From Flavobacterium sp. JAS (lineage in GTDB: Bacteria > Bacteroidota > Bacteroidia > Flavobacteriales > Flavobacteriaceae), in the NCBI RefSeq assembly GCF_020991455.1, contig NZ_JAJMOX010000005.1, forward strand, positions 248,001 to 312,000: a stretch of 64,000 nucleotides of DNA, written 5' to 3'. Of the stretch, positions 34,186 to 42,266 are shown piece by piece. The notes under the pieces were generated by a model. That model was not told the DNA's origin, did not search any database, and was given only the letters and a program-made list of their open reading frames with translations. Within the stretch, counting starts at the first letter, position 1; every line of letters starts with the position of its first letter. Made by a program: the position numbers and the translations under genes.

Positions 34186-35847
34186 ATGATAAAATATATT
34201 CTATTCCAAATTAAGGACACATTTTCCAGGCTAACTTTCAATCGGAAAAAAAGAGATATAAATCAAAGGGTAAAAGAATCTTTTGGAAAACTCAAAGACG
34301 GTTCCTTTGACTTTGAAAACATAGAGAAGTACTATAGAAATAAAGATCATGCAAAAGCATACCAGATATTGTCGGATAAAACTTGTAACGATTTGGATTT
34401 TGATGACTTATTTATGTTTCTGGACCGCACTCACTCAAAAGTGGGCCAGCAGTATTTTTACAATAACCTTCGTACCATAAATTTAAATGAAAAACAAACT
34501 GCGCTAAACGAAAATCTAATAGAGGAACTATCCAAAAATTCTGAATTAAGAGTATCCCTGCAGAAAAAAATCGAAAAACTAAACCACAGAGATGCATACA
34601 ATATAACATCGCTTTTTCAGCAAGAGCATATAAATCCGCCAAAGTGGTTTTTTGTTATCAAGTTATTATCGTTTTCCAGCTTATTATCATTGATTTTAGG
34701 CTTTTTTCACCCTATGTTTTTTATTGTTTTATTAGGGATTTTCTGCGTGAATTTTGTGCTTCATTACTGGAATAAAAATAATTTAGTTCAGTATGTCAGT
34801 TCAATTCCACAGCTTTTAAGGCTTAACGATGTGGCTTCGTACTTATTTGCCAATCCATTATTTAAAAAATTAAATCCCGAGTTGCACAAGTCCATTAAAT
34901 TAATTAATGAAGTAAAAAGCAGAATGTCATTTTTTCAGCTTGAAGCAAGACTTCAAGGGGAGTTTGAAATCATAGTATGGATTATTTTTGAAATTTTTAA
35001 AACAATGTTTTTGCTCGAGCCTTTATTATTATTTGGCATATTAAAAAGGCTGCACGCCAAAAGAGAGGAAATAGAAGATGTTTTCAGGTTTGTCGGACAC
35101 TTGGATATGTTGATTTCAATAGGATCTGTAAGACATGGGCTTCATACATTTTGTCTGCCGGTTATAAATGACAGCAATACCATTACAGCTAAGGATCTCA
35201 GCCATCCATTAATTTTTAACTGCACAGCAAACAGTATAACCATTTCAGAAAAATCAGTATTGCTGACTGGTTCAAACATGTCCGGAAAAACTTCGTTTAT
35301 TCGTGCAATTGGACTGAACGTAATAACAGGATTAACCATTAATACCTGCTTTGCAAAATCAATGAATTTTCCTTTCTTAAAAGTATTTTCAGCCATTAGA
35401 ATAAGTGATGATTTAATGAATGATAAAAGCTATTATTTTGAAGAAGTACTCACTATAAAGGAAATGCTCAAGGAGAGCGAAAACGGAAATAAAAACCTTT
35501 TTCTTTTAGATGAAATGTTTAAAGGAACCAATACAGTAGAGCGCATTTCCGCCGGAAAATCTGTTTTATCTGCCTTAACAAAAAACAATAATAAAATATT
35601 GGTTTCCACTCACGATATTGAATTAACAGATATGCTTTGCAAGGAATATGAATTATATCATTTTAGCGAAACAGTAGATGACAAAACTGTAGGCTTTGAT
35701 TATAAACTCAAAGAAGGCAAACTAAAAAATAGAAACGCAATTAGAATACTTGAAATTAATGATTATCCAAAAGAAGTTATAAAAGAAGCAATTAAAATTT
35801 CAAAAGAATTAGATAAAATTTATTCAGCAAAAAACACTACTGGTTAG
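34186..35847 (+). CDS. MutS-like ATPase with membrane segments
   Basis: The 553-residue protein ends in a MutS_V-type ABC ATPase domain with Walker A in LLTGSNMSGKTSFIRAIG and Walker B in FLLDEMFKGTNTVERI, followed by the H-loop STHDIEL. The middle contains hydrophobic segments (about residues 150-200) that look like two membrane helices, and there is no N-terminal mismatch-recognition domain. It belongs to a Bacteroidetes group usually annotated as MutS family DNA mismatch repair protein, which is unlikely to do classical mismatch repair. It forms its own cassette between repeat copies 3 and 4. Confidence 0.8.
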   Translation: MIKYILFQIKDTFSRLTFNRKKRDINQRVKESFGKLKDGSFDFENIEKYYRNKDHAKAYQILSDKTCNDLDFDDLFMFLDRTHSKVGQQYFYNNLRTINLNEKQTALNENLIEELSKNSELRVSLQKKIEKLNHRDAYNITSLFQQEHINPPKWFFVIKLLSFSSLLSLILGFFHPMFFIVLLGIFCVNFVLHYWNKNNLVQYVSSIPQLLRLNDVASYLFANPLFKKLNPELHKSIKLINEVKSRMSFFQLEARLQGEFEIIVWIIFEIFKTMFLLEPLLLFGILKRLHAKREEIEDVFRFVGHLDMLISIGSVRHGLHTFCLPVINDSNTITAKDLSHPLIFNCTANSITISEKSVLLTGSNMSGKTSFIRAIGLNVITGLTINTCFAKSMNFPFLKVFSAIRISDDLMNDKSYYFEEVLTIKEMLKESENGNKNLFLLDEMFKGTNTVERISAGKSVLSALTKNNNKILVSTHDIELTDMLCKEYELYHFSETVDDKTVGFDYKLKEGKLKNRNAIRILEINDYPKEVIKEAIKISKELDKIYSAKNTTG

Positions 35848-35867
35848 AGCAAAGTGAAGAAAGCGGT

Positions 35868-35921
35868 ATGGGACACAAAATAAAACATAATATTGGCGGA
35901 CAAAACACAGAACAATTTTAA
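35868..35921 (+). pseudogene. Orphan gene tail, paralogue of the 30597-31148 end
   Basis: The frame MGHKIKHNIGGQNTEQF-stop matches MGQKMKHNIGGKNEE-stop of the earlier membrane protein. Only the tail remains, between the MutS-like gene and repeat copy 4. Confidence 0.6.
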
Positions 35922-35973
35922 TAACAACACGACAAATATCACCGGTGGACAAAACGTGGGGTGCTAACAGCAA

Positions 35974-36054
35974 CCCTAGCCCCGATAGCAGTGGAAATCC
36001 TTTTGTGCCGGGGTTCGGCACAAAAGATTGTAACGGATAGCGGGAAAAAGCTCC
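35974..36054. repeat. Palindromic repeat family 1, copy 4
   Basis: Short form, nearly identical to copy 1, with hairpin CTTTTGTGCC / GGCACAAAAG and right end ACGGATAGCGGG. Between it and 36324 I see only low-complexity AC-rich DNA. Confidence 0.85.
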
Positions 36055-36323
36055 AAAAAAATAACATCAAACCTAAAAAATCATATAGATCCTAAAAAAT
36101 AATATTACATACAAACCTGATTACCTGATCGCTATTTTACAAATGCAAACCATTATTCTGTAAAAAAAAGTATCACTATCCTCTTTACATTTGATAAAGG
36201 ACAAAGTTCAAGTACAAACAAAGCACAAAGCGCAAGGACAAACAAAGACAAGCACGCCCATACCGCCCAACCTGCCCACGGACACCCCTTTAAAAAAACA
36301 ACAGCAATAATTTAATTAATAAA

Positions 36324-36732
36324 ATGAAAAATTCCCATACAACCAAAAATTACGACAAGGACCACCGTAATTCCCAAAACCAAATCAAAGACCCAAAAAA
36401 CACAAAAGAAAACAGCAAGCCCCTATGACCCGGATAACCCTTAAAAGGAACCCCAAAGCAACCCCAAAGACATAACCGGGAAGGACATAGAAAAGGACCT
36501 AATAGAGAATGACCCTTCAAAGGGGTCTCAAACTGATATGGATACCCAAAAGAGCGATGAGGCTCAAAGCGCAGCCTTTGAGACCATAGAACCCGAAAAG
36601 GATAATCCCGTAAAGAGGGAATTCGAAATTGGGCAGCTTAGCAATGAAGAGCTTCAGGAAGATGAACAATCCAAAAATGAAACAGCTAATAGTGCACCGG
36701 CCAATCATAAACCTTCCCAGCGAAAATTTTAA
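36324..36732 (+). pseudogene. Decayed hydrophilic small protein gene, copy 2
   Basis: It starts with ATG (MKNSHTTKNYDKDHRNSQNQ), stops after 34 codons at the shared frame change, and continues in another frame as DITGKDIEKDLIENDPSKGS, then PEKDNPVKREFEIGQLSNEE and the end NHKPSQRKF. A further TAA lies between the two parts. It is the better-preserved partner of 29984-30368 and shows the original 5' end. Function unknown; the product is highly charged and probably disordered. Confidence 0.6.
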
Positions 36733-36864
36733 TGTACTACAATCCCAGGAATGTAGGTTGCGGTCAAAATATCAAATGAATAATTTAGATACTATACCTT
36801 AAGCTGTTCGAATCAGCTTAACTAGTAAATACAAGCAATAAAGTAAATTAAGATGTAGTTATTT

Positions 36865-37959
36865 TTAGTAATAACTTATTGTTCGTGTAGTGGTGTTATT
36901 ATTGTTTATAAATGTCATAGTAATCCAATTGCCATATTTGTCATAAGTGTAGTTACGTTCAAATTCTTTTATTTTTTCTCCATTTGTTTCTGCAGATGTA
37001 AACCGATCATGACCGTCATAAATACAATCGTATTTAAAATATTCATTGCTTCCTAGTGTCTCCCTAATGCTTGAAATTTTGCCTTTGTTATTATATTTAA
37101 AATAGCCGCTCGTACCTTTCGGATTTACAAATTCGGTAATTCTGCCCGATTCATCAGTATTTATAAAAACATCAGTACTTGGAAGGCCTTGTAAAAAAAT
37201 CTTAATTCGATAAATCTTATCATTTTGGCCTAGATAATAAACTGATCTTGAGTTGAAATTATTTTCGTTTGTAATGTTTTTACTTTCAGATAATTTATCT
37301 CCTCTAATATTATAAGCTTTTTCAATTATCGAATCTTTGTAATTTTCATACACTGTTTCTTGAACTTGTTCTATCGGAGAAAATAAATGATCGATTTCGT
37401 TATAATACTTTTTTTCTAACTTATTGTCTTTTGAAAATTGATTTTCAACAACAATTTTTCTATAACGTGTACCAGGTTTTTCTGCTTCTTTCAATATATA
37501 AGAGTGCTTCTTTATATTTTTATTTTGGTCAAAAAATACCGAATCGATTTCAATAGATATCACAGTATTATTACGATTTGAACTTCGTTGGCTCTTTGTA
37601 ACGATCACTATATTTTCAAGGTACTGATAAGCTACTGTGTAATTTCTAAAGAGATCTTCGCAAAGTACAATTTTGCCTTTTTTATCAAAATTTAAATGAT
37701 ATTCATTTAGTCCGTCGCTATTATTATCAATGCTAAGTTTTTTGACAATTTTATCTTTTTTTAGATCAAAATCGGTATTATCAAAAGAATAATTATTTTT
37801 ACTAAATCCATTATTTCGGTTTGGATTAAGATATGTATTAACTAATTCCTGATAAGAATCTCTAGGAATATCCTGTGGAAGTCCTAAACCAGGAACTTCT
37901 GAAATTTGAGCTGAAATTTTGAAAGAAATTAAAATAATTATTACGAGAGTAATTTTCAT
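36865..37959 (-). CDS. Secreted protein with YD/RHS-like repeats
   Basis: I prefer the ATG at 37957-37959 (MKITLVIIILISFKISAQ), a clean signal peptide. The product of 364 residues has repeats in its second half such as YFKYNNKGKISSI, YFKYDCIYDGHDRF and RNYTYDKYGNWITMTF, typical of isolated YD-repeat-like lipoproteins and secreted proteins of Bacteroidetes. No toxin domain is visible. It is the first of four leftward cassette-like units separated by repeat family 2. Confidence 0.65.
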   Translation of the reverse strand: MKITLVIIILISFKISAQISEVPGLGLPQDIPRDSYQELVNTYLNPNRNNGFSKNNYSFDNTDFDLKKDKIVKKLSIDNNSDGLNEYHLNFDKKGKIVLCEDLFRNYTVAYQYLENIVIVTKSQRSSNRNNTVISIEIDSVFFDQNKNIKKHSYILKEAEKPGTRYRKIVVENQFSKDNKLEKKYYNEIDHLFSPIEQVQETVYENYKDSIIEKAYNIRGDKLSESKNITNENNFNSRSVYYLGQNDKIYRIKIFLQGLPSTDVFINTDESGRITEFVNPKGTSGYFKYNNKGKISSIRETLGSNEYFKYDCIYDGHDRFTSAETNGEKIKEFERNYTYDKYGNWITMTFINNNNTTTRTISYY

Positions 37960-38015
37960 TTGATTATTATTAAGTATTCCCATTATCATAATTTATTTGA
38001 TTCCATTTTTAGATT

Positions 38016-38106
38016 TGGCCTGATATGACCCGTAACGTTCGGGACTAAATCAAGCTCACTTTTCGGATTTCCATCCGTTGTAGCAACTGTCATAGCCAGT
38101 GCTTTT
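38016..38106. repeat. Repeat family 2, copy 1
   Basis: The segment contains GGGACTAAATCAAG, TTCGGATTT and ATCCGTTGTAGC in the same order as the longer copy at 40221-40390. It sits between the start of the YD-repeat gene and the end of the lipoprotein gene. Confidence 0.6.
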
Positions 38107-38230
38107 TTGTGATCTAATTATCATTGAGTGGTAGTATATTGTTTTGTTTTAACGACTTTGCCATTAATTGATTTCTCATATCTATTTCTATAAATATTTA
38201 TGGTGTCATTTACAATTGAGTCTGATTTGG

Positions 38231-38815
38231 TTATGGTTTCCAGGTATTGTAGCTGTCCGCTTTTATCAAAATAATATTTTTTTTAATTTCATTATCTCCA
38301 CTGGATGAACTTGTCGCAAGTTTTCTATTGACCGTATCTATTTCCTCTATGCGATTATCTGATAGGTCTTCTGAAAATTCAAAGGTTTTTGTGCTGTCAT
38401 TGAAGAGATAAATATTAACCAAATTTGTCGTTTCATTACTGCCATAACTGGTTATTAGAAAATCTTTAAAGCCGTCAAAATTTAAATCCTGGAAATGTTC
38501 ATTAAAATAGTCTGCCGAATTAAAATCATTTTCTGTCCTAAAATAGTCCGAATAGCTTAGTAAAATCCTTTGTGTTTTATAATCCTTTAATTCTAATGTT
38601 GTTTCACCTTCAGGGGAATCTATTTGCTTCCAAATACATTTTATAGCATTGATGATAAAAGGCTCACTTATTTTGGTTAGGGTGCCAGTTTTAATTTTGG
38701 GAAGACCTATTTTGGAAACAGTATCTTTAATAGGGATATCTTTAGAAGAAATATTTTCAACAGAGTTTTTACAACCCACCAAAAATAAAATCAATAGTAT
38801 ATAAGTGCTTCTCAT
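38231..38815 (-). CDS. Lipoprotein of unknown function, frameshifted near its end
   Basis: The 194-residue product has a lipobox (LFLVGC) and a beta-rich body with LNFDGFKDFLITSYG, the kind of motif found in FG-GAP-like or XAC2610-type proteins. After residue 178 the frame is broken at a run of eight Ts (38277-38284). One base more or less would replace the last residues with a longer tail (KKYYFDKSGQLQYLETITK onward) ending at 38121, with the YYFDKSGQL style of YD-like tails. I think the longer form, 38121-38815, is the original gene. It overlaps the upstream gene by one base. Confidence 0.65.
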   Translation of the reverse strand: MRSTYILLILFLVGCKNSVENISSKDIPIKDTVSKIGLPKIKTGTLTKISEPFIINAIKCIWKQIDSPEGETTLELKDYKTQRILLSYSDYFRTENDFNSADYFNEHFQDLNFDGFKDFLITSYGSNETTNLVNIYLFNDSTKTFEFSEDLSDNRIEEIDTVNRKLATSSSSGDNEIKKNIILIKADSYNTWKP

Positions 38816-39384
38816 TATTTTGTGATTTTTGTTCCTGTCTTTGGGTCATAAATATATTTCAATCTGCCATTTTGGTCAAAAACCTCTTGTTTGACAGAAA
38901 TCCCATCAACAATATAGTTTTTTACCTGGACTTTTCCCGTCTCAAAATATGTAGTTGATATCCCTGTAGGTTTATCGTTACGATATACTGCTTTAAATAA
39001 TACCATTCCATTTTTGTAGTAGTGAATCCTTTCTCCATTTTCTTTTCCGTCTTTGTATGTTTGCATGGATTTAATCTGACCACTGTTATAATATGATGTC
39101 CAAATACTGTCTTTTTGGTTTCTTTTAGCAAAGGCCACCAATTCCAAATTTTTATCAACGTAAACCTCGTATTTTCCATCTGGAGCGCTGGATCTAATCT
39201 TGTAGGATTGACCATACCAAGCTCCCATATCTTCTTTATGAGATATTTCAATAAAGGTTGTGTCCGAAATGTTTTCTAATTGATAATCGCTTTGGCTACT
39301 TACAGGACTAGTGATTCTAATTTTGGTTTGCGTGAATCCATACAGTGTGCAAAAGCAGAAAAACAATGGTATTAGTATTTTCAT
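38815..39384 (-). CDS. Secreted MORN-like (YwqK-type) repeat protein
   Basis: The 189-residue protein has a signal peptide (MKILIPLFFCFCTLYGFTQ) and three or four MORN-variant repeats: YYNSGQIKSMQTYKDGKENG, IHYYKNGMVLFKAVYRND and TTYFETGKVQVKNYIVDG. Such proteins are often labelled toxin-antitoxin YwqK family antitoxin, but that name is weakly supported. Its stop overlaps the start of the lipoprotein gene (TAATG), indicating one transcript. Confidence 0.75.
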   Translation of the reverse strand: MKILIPLFFCFCTLYGFTQTKIRITSPVSSQSDYQLENISDTTFIEISHKEDMGAWYGQSYKIRSSAPDGKYEVYVDKNLELVAFAKRNQKDSIWTSYYNSGQIKSMQTYKDGKENGERIHYYKNGMVLFKAVYRNDKPTGISTTYFETGKVQVKNYIVDGISVKQEVFDQNGRLKYIYDPKTGTKITK

Positions 39385-39430
39385 TTGTTTAGGATTTTTA
39401 CTTTCATGTCTATTTTTAGCATTGCCTATA

Positions 39431-39460
39431 AGAGTCTGGCACTACAACGGATTTGGGGAC
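39431..39460. repeat. Repeat family 2, partial copy 2
   Basis: CTGGCACTACAACGGATTTG with following GGGACTAG matches CTGGTACTACAACGGGTTTG of the 40221 copy. The match stops where a truncated lipoprotein gene begins, so this is a recombination junction. Confidence 0.6.
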
Positions 39461-39552
39461 TAGTCAATGGCTTTCTTACAAGAAATATTTTTTGTCGTGT
39501 TTTTACAACTCACTACAAATAAAATAGCAACAATATAAAAAAGGCTTTTCAT
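39460..39552 (-). pseudogene. Truncated paralogue of the 38231 lipoprotein
   Basis: The ATG at 39550-39552 opens MKSLFYIVAILFVVSCKNTT followed by KNISCKKAID and a TAG created by the repeat-family-2 junction. It matches the start of the 38231-38815 lipoprotein (LFLVGCKNSVENISSKD). It sits directly after the stop of the 39553 gene, so the two were once an operon. Confidence 0.7.
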
Positions 39553-40083
39553 TTAGTTCAATTTACCGGATCCATTATCCCATACCAATGATCCTTCTCT
39601 ATCACAACCGCCAAAATAATTACCTAAAATATAAATGGTTTTTTCTCTATGACTAATTTTCAAGATAATCGGGAAATCAGCGAGCTCCAGTGTGTTAAAA
39701 GATAAGGAAGATTTTATTTTTCCTGTTTGATTAATTTTGCTTAAATCCAACATTTTCTTCAAGCTACCATTTAGCTTATCATCTTTTGTATTAATTATTT
39801 CATTCGCATATTGTTGCATAATAATTACACCTGTTTGATTAATTTCTCGAAAAAGATTGTAATTTGGATTGTCTAGATTTACTTTATTCACAACTTTGCT
39901 ATAGAATTTTTCTTTTAATAATTCTTTTGAAACCGGGAAAATTTCATAGTTAAATTCTTCAATCTCTACTCCATTTAGAGTATAGATATTAAATGTTAGT
40001 ATTCCTCCACCGCAAGCTTGTGAAAATCCGTTTTGTGAAATTAAGATTCCAACAAATAAAATCCATTTTATCATCTTTTTCAT
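39553..40083 (-). CDS. Secreted protein of unknown function
   Basis: The 176-residue protein has a signal peptide (MKKMIKWILFVGILISQNGFSQ) followed by ACGGGILTFNIYTLNG. Cysteines occur near the mature start and near the end (YFGGCDREGS). I do not recognise the family. It heads the truncated lipoprotein fragment, in the same direction with no gap. Confidence 0.55.
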   Translation of the reverse strand: MKKMIKWILFVGILISQNGFSQACGGGILTFNIYTLNGVEIEEFNYEIFPVSKELLKEKFYSKVVNKVNLDNPNYNLFREINQTGVIIMQQYANEIINTKDDKLNGSLKKMLDLSKINQTGKIKSSLSFNTLELADFPIILKISHREKTIYILGNYFGGCDREGSLVWDNGSGKLN

Positions 40084-40388
40084 TTTAGTTCTGATCTTTA
40101 TTTAGTATTGCAAATAATGTCAGTCTGTGAAAAAACTAAAATCAAGGTCTTGAGAATCTCATATTTGAGTTTTTTCTTTGGTAGCTCTCCGAATACTTTC
40201 TAAATTTAAAGTAGTTTTTTCACAGCCTGACGTTCTGGTACTACAACGGGTTTGGGACTAAATTAAGACCATTCTTCGGATTTGCCACTCGAGCGAAGCG
40301 ACCAGACGAAGTAAATCATCACAAATACAAAACCAACTTTCCATTAAGCCTATTGCCAAAATCCGTTGTAGCTGTTGGCGGTAGTGCT
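40084..40388. repeat. Gap with repeat family 2, copy 3 (full length, 40221-40390)
   Basis: The left part holds the likely promoter of the 39553 gene. From 40221 on, the repeat shows an inverted pair CTACAACGGGTTTG near 40241 and CAAAATCCGTTGTAG near 40357, with about 105 bases between and an internal CGAGCGAAGCGACCAGACGA block. The copy ends at the stop of the DUF5958 gene. Confidence 0.6.
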
Positions 40389-40856
40389 TTAATTTAGTAT
40401 TTTGTCTATGTTATGCCATTCGTGATTACATCCATCTTTGCACCAAGTATTTCTTCGTACTATATCGGAAACTTTAAAAACCGAAATTAAAGTTATAAAT
40501 ACTTTCTTATTCTCATTTTCTGGAAGCAAAACAATTTTTTGTAAAGCAATTTTAAACCCTTTAGTTTTTAATAATACAATTGGAGTTACAGTTGGTTTTA
40601 ATGGAATCAATTCTAGGGCTTTTTCAATAGTTTCTGTATTCGGATGCGATTGATCTAAACACAATCTTGCTCTAGAAATTGTTTCGCTTTGTTTTTCTAG
40701 ATTTAGATTTTCAAACCAAACTAAAATCTGTTCAAGACTAATTCTCTCTTGAGCAAAACTGTTTATCATTATTTCATCTTGATATAGCAAATCGTATGTT
40801 TTTAGGTTCTTTTTCGAGGAATTTTGTTGCGTTACCGCCAACTTATTTATAGGCAT
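40389..40856 (-). CDS. DUF5958 family protein
   Basis: I prefer the ATG at 40854-40856 (MPINKLAVTQQ). The product of 155 residues carries the DUF5958 pattern: MINSFAQERISLEQILVWFE, then ARLCLDQSHPNTETIEKALE, LKPTVTPIVLLK and LQKIVLLPENE, ending in a Cys/His-rich tail (WCKDGCNHEWHN) that could bind zinc. The family is of unknown function and common in Bacteroidetes accessory regions near polymorphic toxin and immunity genes; an immunity-like role is only a guess. Confidence 0.75.
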   Translation of the reverse strand: MPINKLAVTQQNSSKKNLKTYDLLYQDEIMINSFAQERISLEQILVWFENLNLEKQSETISRARLCLDQSHPNTETIEKALELIPLKPTVTPIVLLKTKGFKIALQKIVLLPENENKKVFITLISVFKVSDIVRRNTWCKDGCNHEWHNIDKILN

Positions 40857-41020
40857 GATAAAACCACGCAAATTGGGGTGGATATATGTGATAATTGTTA
40901 CACATTATTTATTTCAAATATATCTTTTTTTTATTATAAATCCTCAAAAAGATATTATTGGGCTTATGAAATTATTATTGAAAAACTAAAAGCCAAAACA
41001 TAAAAAATGGATTCAACTTT

Positions 41021-41099
41021 TTAGCCCCGATAGCAGTGAAAATCCTTTTGTGCCGGGGTTCGGCACAAAAGATTGCAACGGATAGCGGGAAAAAGCTCC
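41021..41099. repeat. Palindromic repeat family 1, copy 5
   Basis: Short form with TTAGCCCCGATAGCAGTG at the left, the hairpin CTTTTGTGCC / GGCACAAAAG and right end ACGGATAGCGGG then AGCTCC. It is the right-most copy and separates the family-2 cassettes from the IS-rich stretch. Confidence 0.85.
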
Positions 41100-41333
41100 T
41101 AAAAAAGCATTAAGAAAGTAAAATATGCAGCACCGGTGTGAATTCCAAAAGAGACACCGCAAGACCAGGAACGGCAGAAAAAAGAGATTTTAAAAAGTAA
41201 AAATAAAATCAACAGGATAATTCTGTGACTACCAGTACAGTTGGAACAAAAGCAGAGAATACACCTAAAAACACTGACCCAGAAATTGACCTCACCCCTT
41301 GACAAATCAGCGATTTTTACCTATTTTTGCCCC

Positions 41334-41569
41334 ATGACCCCCGAAGAAATAAAACGCTATTTTGAAGCCACTCCCCCGCCCCAGGAATTGGGCTGGAAGC
41401 CCTGGTCCAAAATCACAGATTCCCAGTTTTTCCTAAGGGCTGTTACTTAACTATAGACAATTACAAAGGTAGTCTTGATATGTGCCCGGCGTGGTGGCAT
41501 CTGAAAGAGTTTTATATACTTGTAAGACGAGGTTCTCAGGAAGCCAAAAGCGAGAATCACTCGGAATAA
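41334..41569 (+). pseudogene. Frameshifted DUF6965-like small protein gene
   Basis: The first frame reads MTPEEIKRYFEATPPPQELG then WKPWSKITDSQFFLRA and stops. The homologous continuation YLTIDNYKGSLDMCPAWWHL then KEFYILVRRGSQEAKS lies one base out of frame, ending at 41569. Together they match the short DUF6965-type proteins. A single-base change near 41445 explains it. The G+C of the first part is clearly above that of its neighbours. Confidence 0.65.
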
Positions 41570-41602
41570 ACTTTAAATTTCAGCCCTGCTTTAAGCGCAT
41601 CT

Positions 41603-41882
41603 TTCCCAGCTTGTCCCCACTGTGCCCTTTCTCTGCTTTATCTCCGAGGCAAGCAAAGGTGTAAACTTATAAACTCAAGACTCAATAGTGGCATGACGAG
41701 CAGAAACTCCTCGCTTTTTCATGATCTCTTGAGCATCCCGATAGGGTAATGTAAACCTAAGCCTTAAAAATGTACTGCCCTTGAGTATAATAGACTTCGC
41801 ATAGCAATGCCCTTTGGTGCTGATGAGTTTTAAGAATTTAAAAAAGGCAAAGATAAAACTTAGCTTTAGATGCGACACAACC
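41603..41882 (-). mobile_element. IS6-type insertion sequence, 5' remnant
   Basis: Leftward translation gives KGHCYAKSIILKGSTFLRLR then FTLPYRDAQEIMKKRGVSAR and HATIES, then a TGA where the complete copy has Trp, then VYKFTPLLASE. It matches the N-terminal half of the IS at 44344-45098. The outer end carries GGTTGTGTCGCATC (41869-41882, reverse strand), like the terminal repeat of that element. The rest is deleted. Confidence 0.75.
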
Positions 41883-42266
41883 TGATATTACTTAGAAGCA
41901 GATTCAATTAGCAAAAGCTTCTGGAAATCTTTTTAAATCTAATTAAAAAAAGTAAAAGGCTGACAAAATAATTGTAGGCTTTACTTTTTATATTTTAATC
42001 TTCTTTATCAAGCCGCATTCATACAATAACCTTAAGTAATTTATTTTATTGGAATAAATCAATTTTATTCACAACAAAAAAACATCCATTCACGACAGAA
42101 AAACCTTCATTAACGACATCTTTTTCATTTTTTTTATTTTCAATCATTAATTTCATTTCAGAAAATAAAATCTAGAGTTAGAAAGCGTTTTCCAGATTAA
42201 CCCAAAGAAAATACGAATACCATAGAAATCAAAATTTTTTATTTTTTAACATAAAATTTATACAAA
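41883..42266. promoter_or_regulatory. Control region of the amine oxidase gene with phased direct repeats
   Basis: Three copies of ATTnACrACA lie on the same strand exactly 21 bases apart: ATTCACAACA (42067-42076), ATTCACGACA (42088-42097) and ATTAACGACA (42109-42118). Spacing of two helical turns is typical for dimeric activators of the LytTR type or for side-by-side AraC binding. The gene starts about 150 bases later, so the promoter should lie between. No other gene is visible in this gap. Confidence 0.6.

Noticed and set aside
36517..36708. Leftward frames over the duplicated hydrophilic gene, also seen over 30077-30344
   Set aside because: They are antisense to the repeated hydrophilic gene; similarity between copies follows from the DNA duplication, and the products look like reversed charged sequence.
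29799..41099. A true class-type integron with attC sites
   Set aside because: The repeats are palindromic and separate cassettes, but clear core sites of the GTTRRRY type and an IntI integrase were not found.
42000..42130. A CRISPR-like array in the 21-base phased repeats
   Set aside because: Only three 10-base units with 11-base spacers and no cas genes; it fits a regulator binding site.
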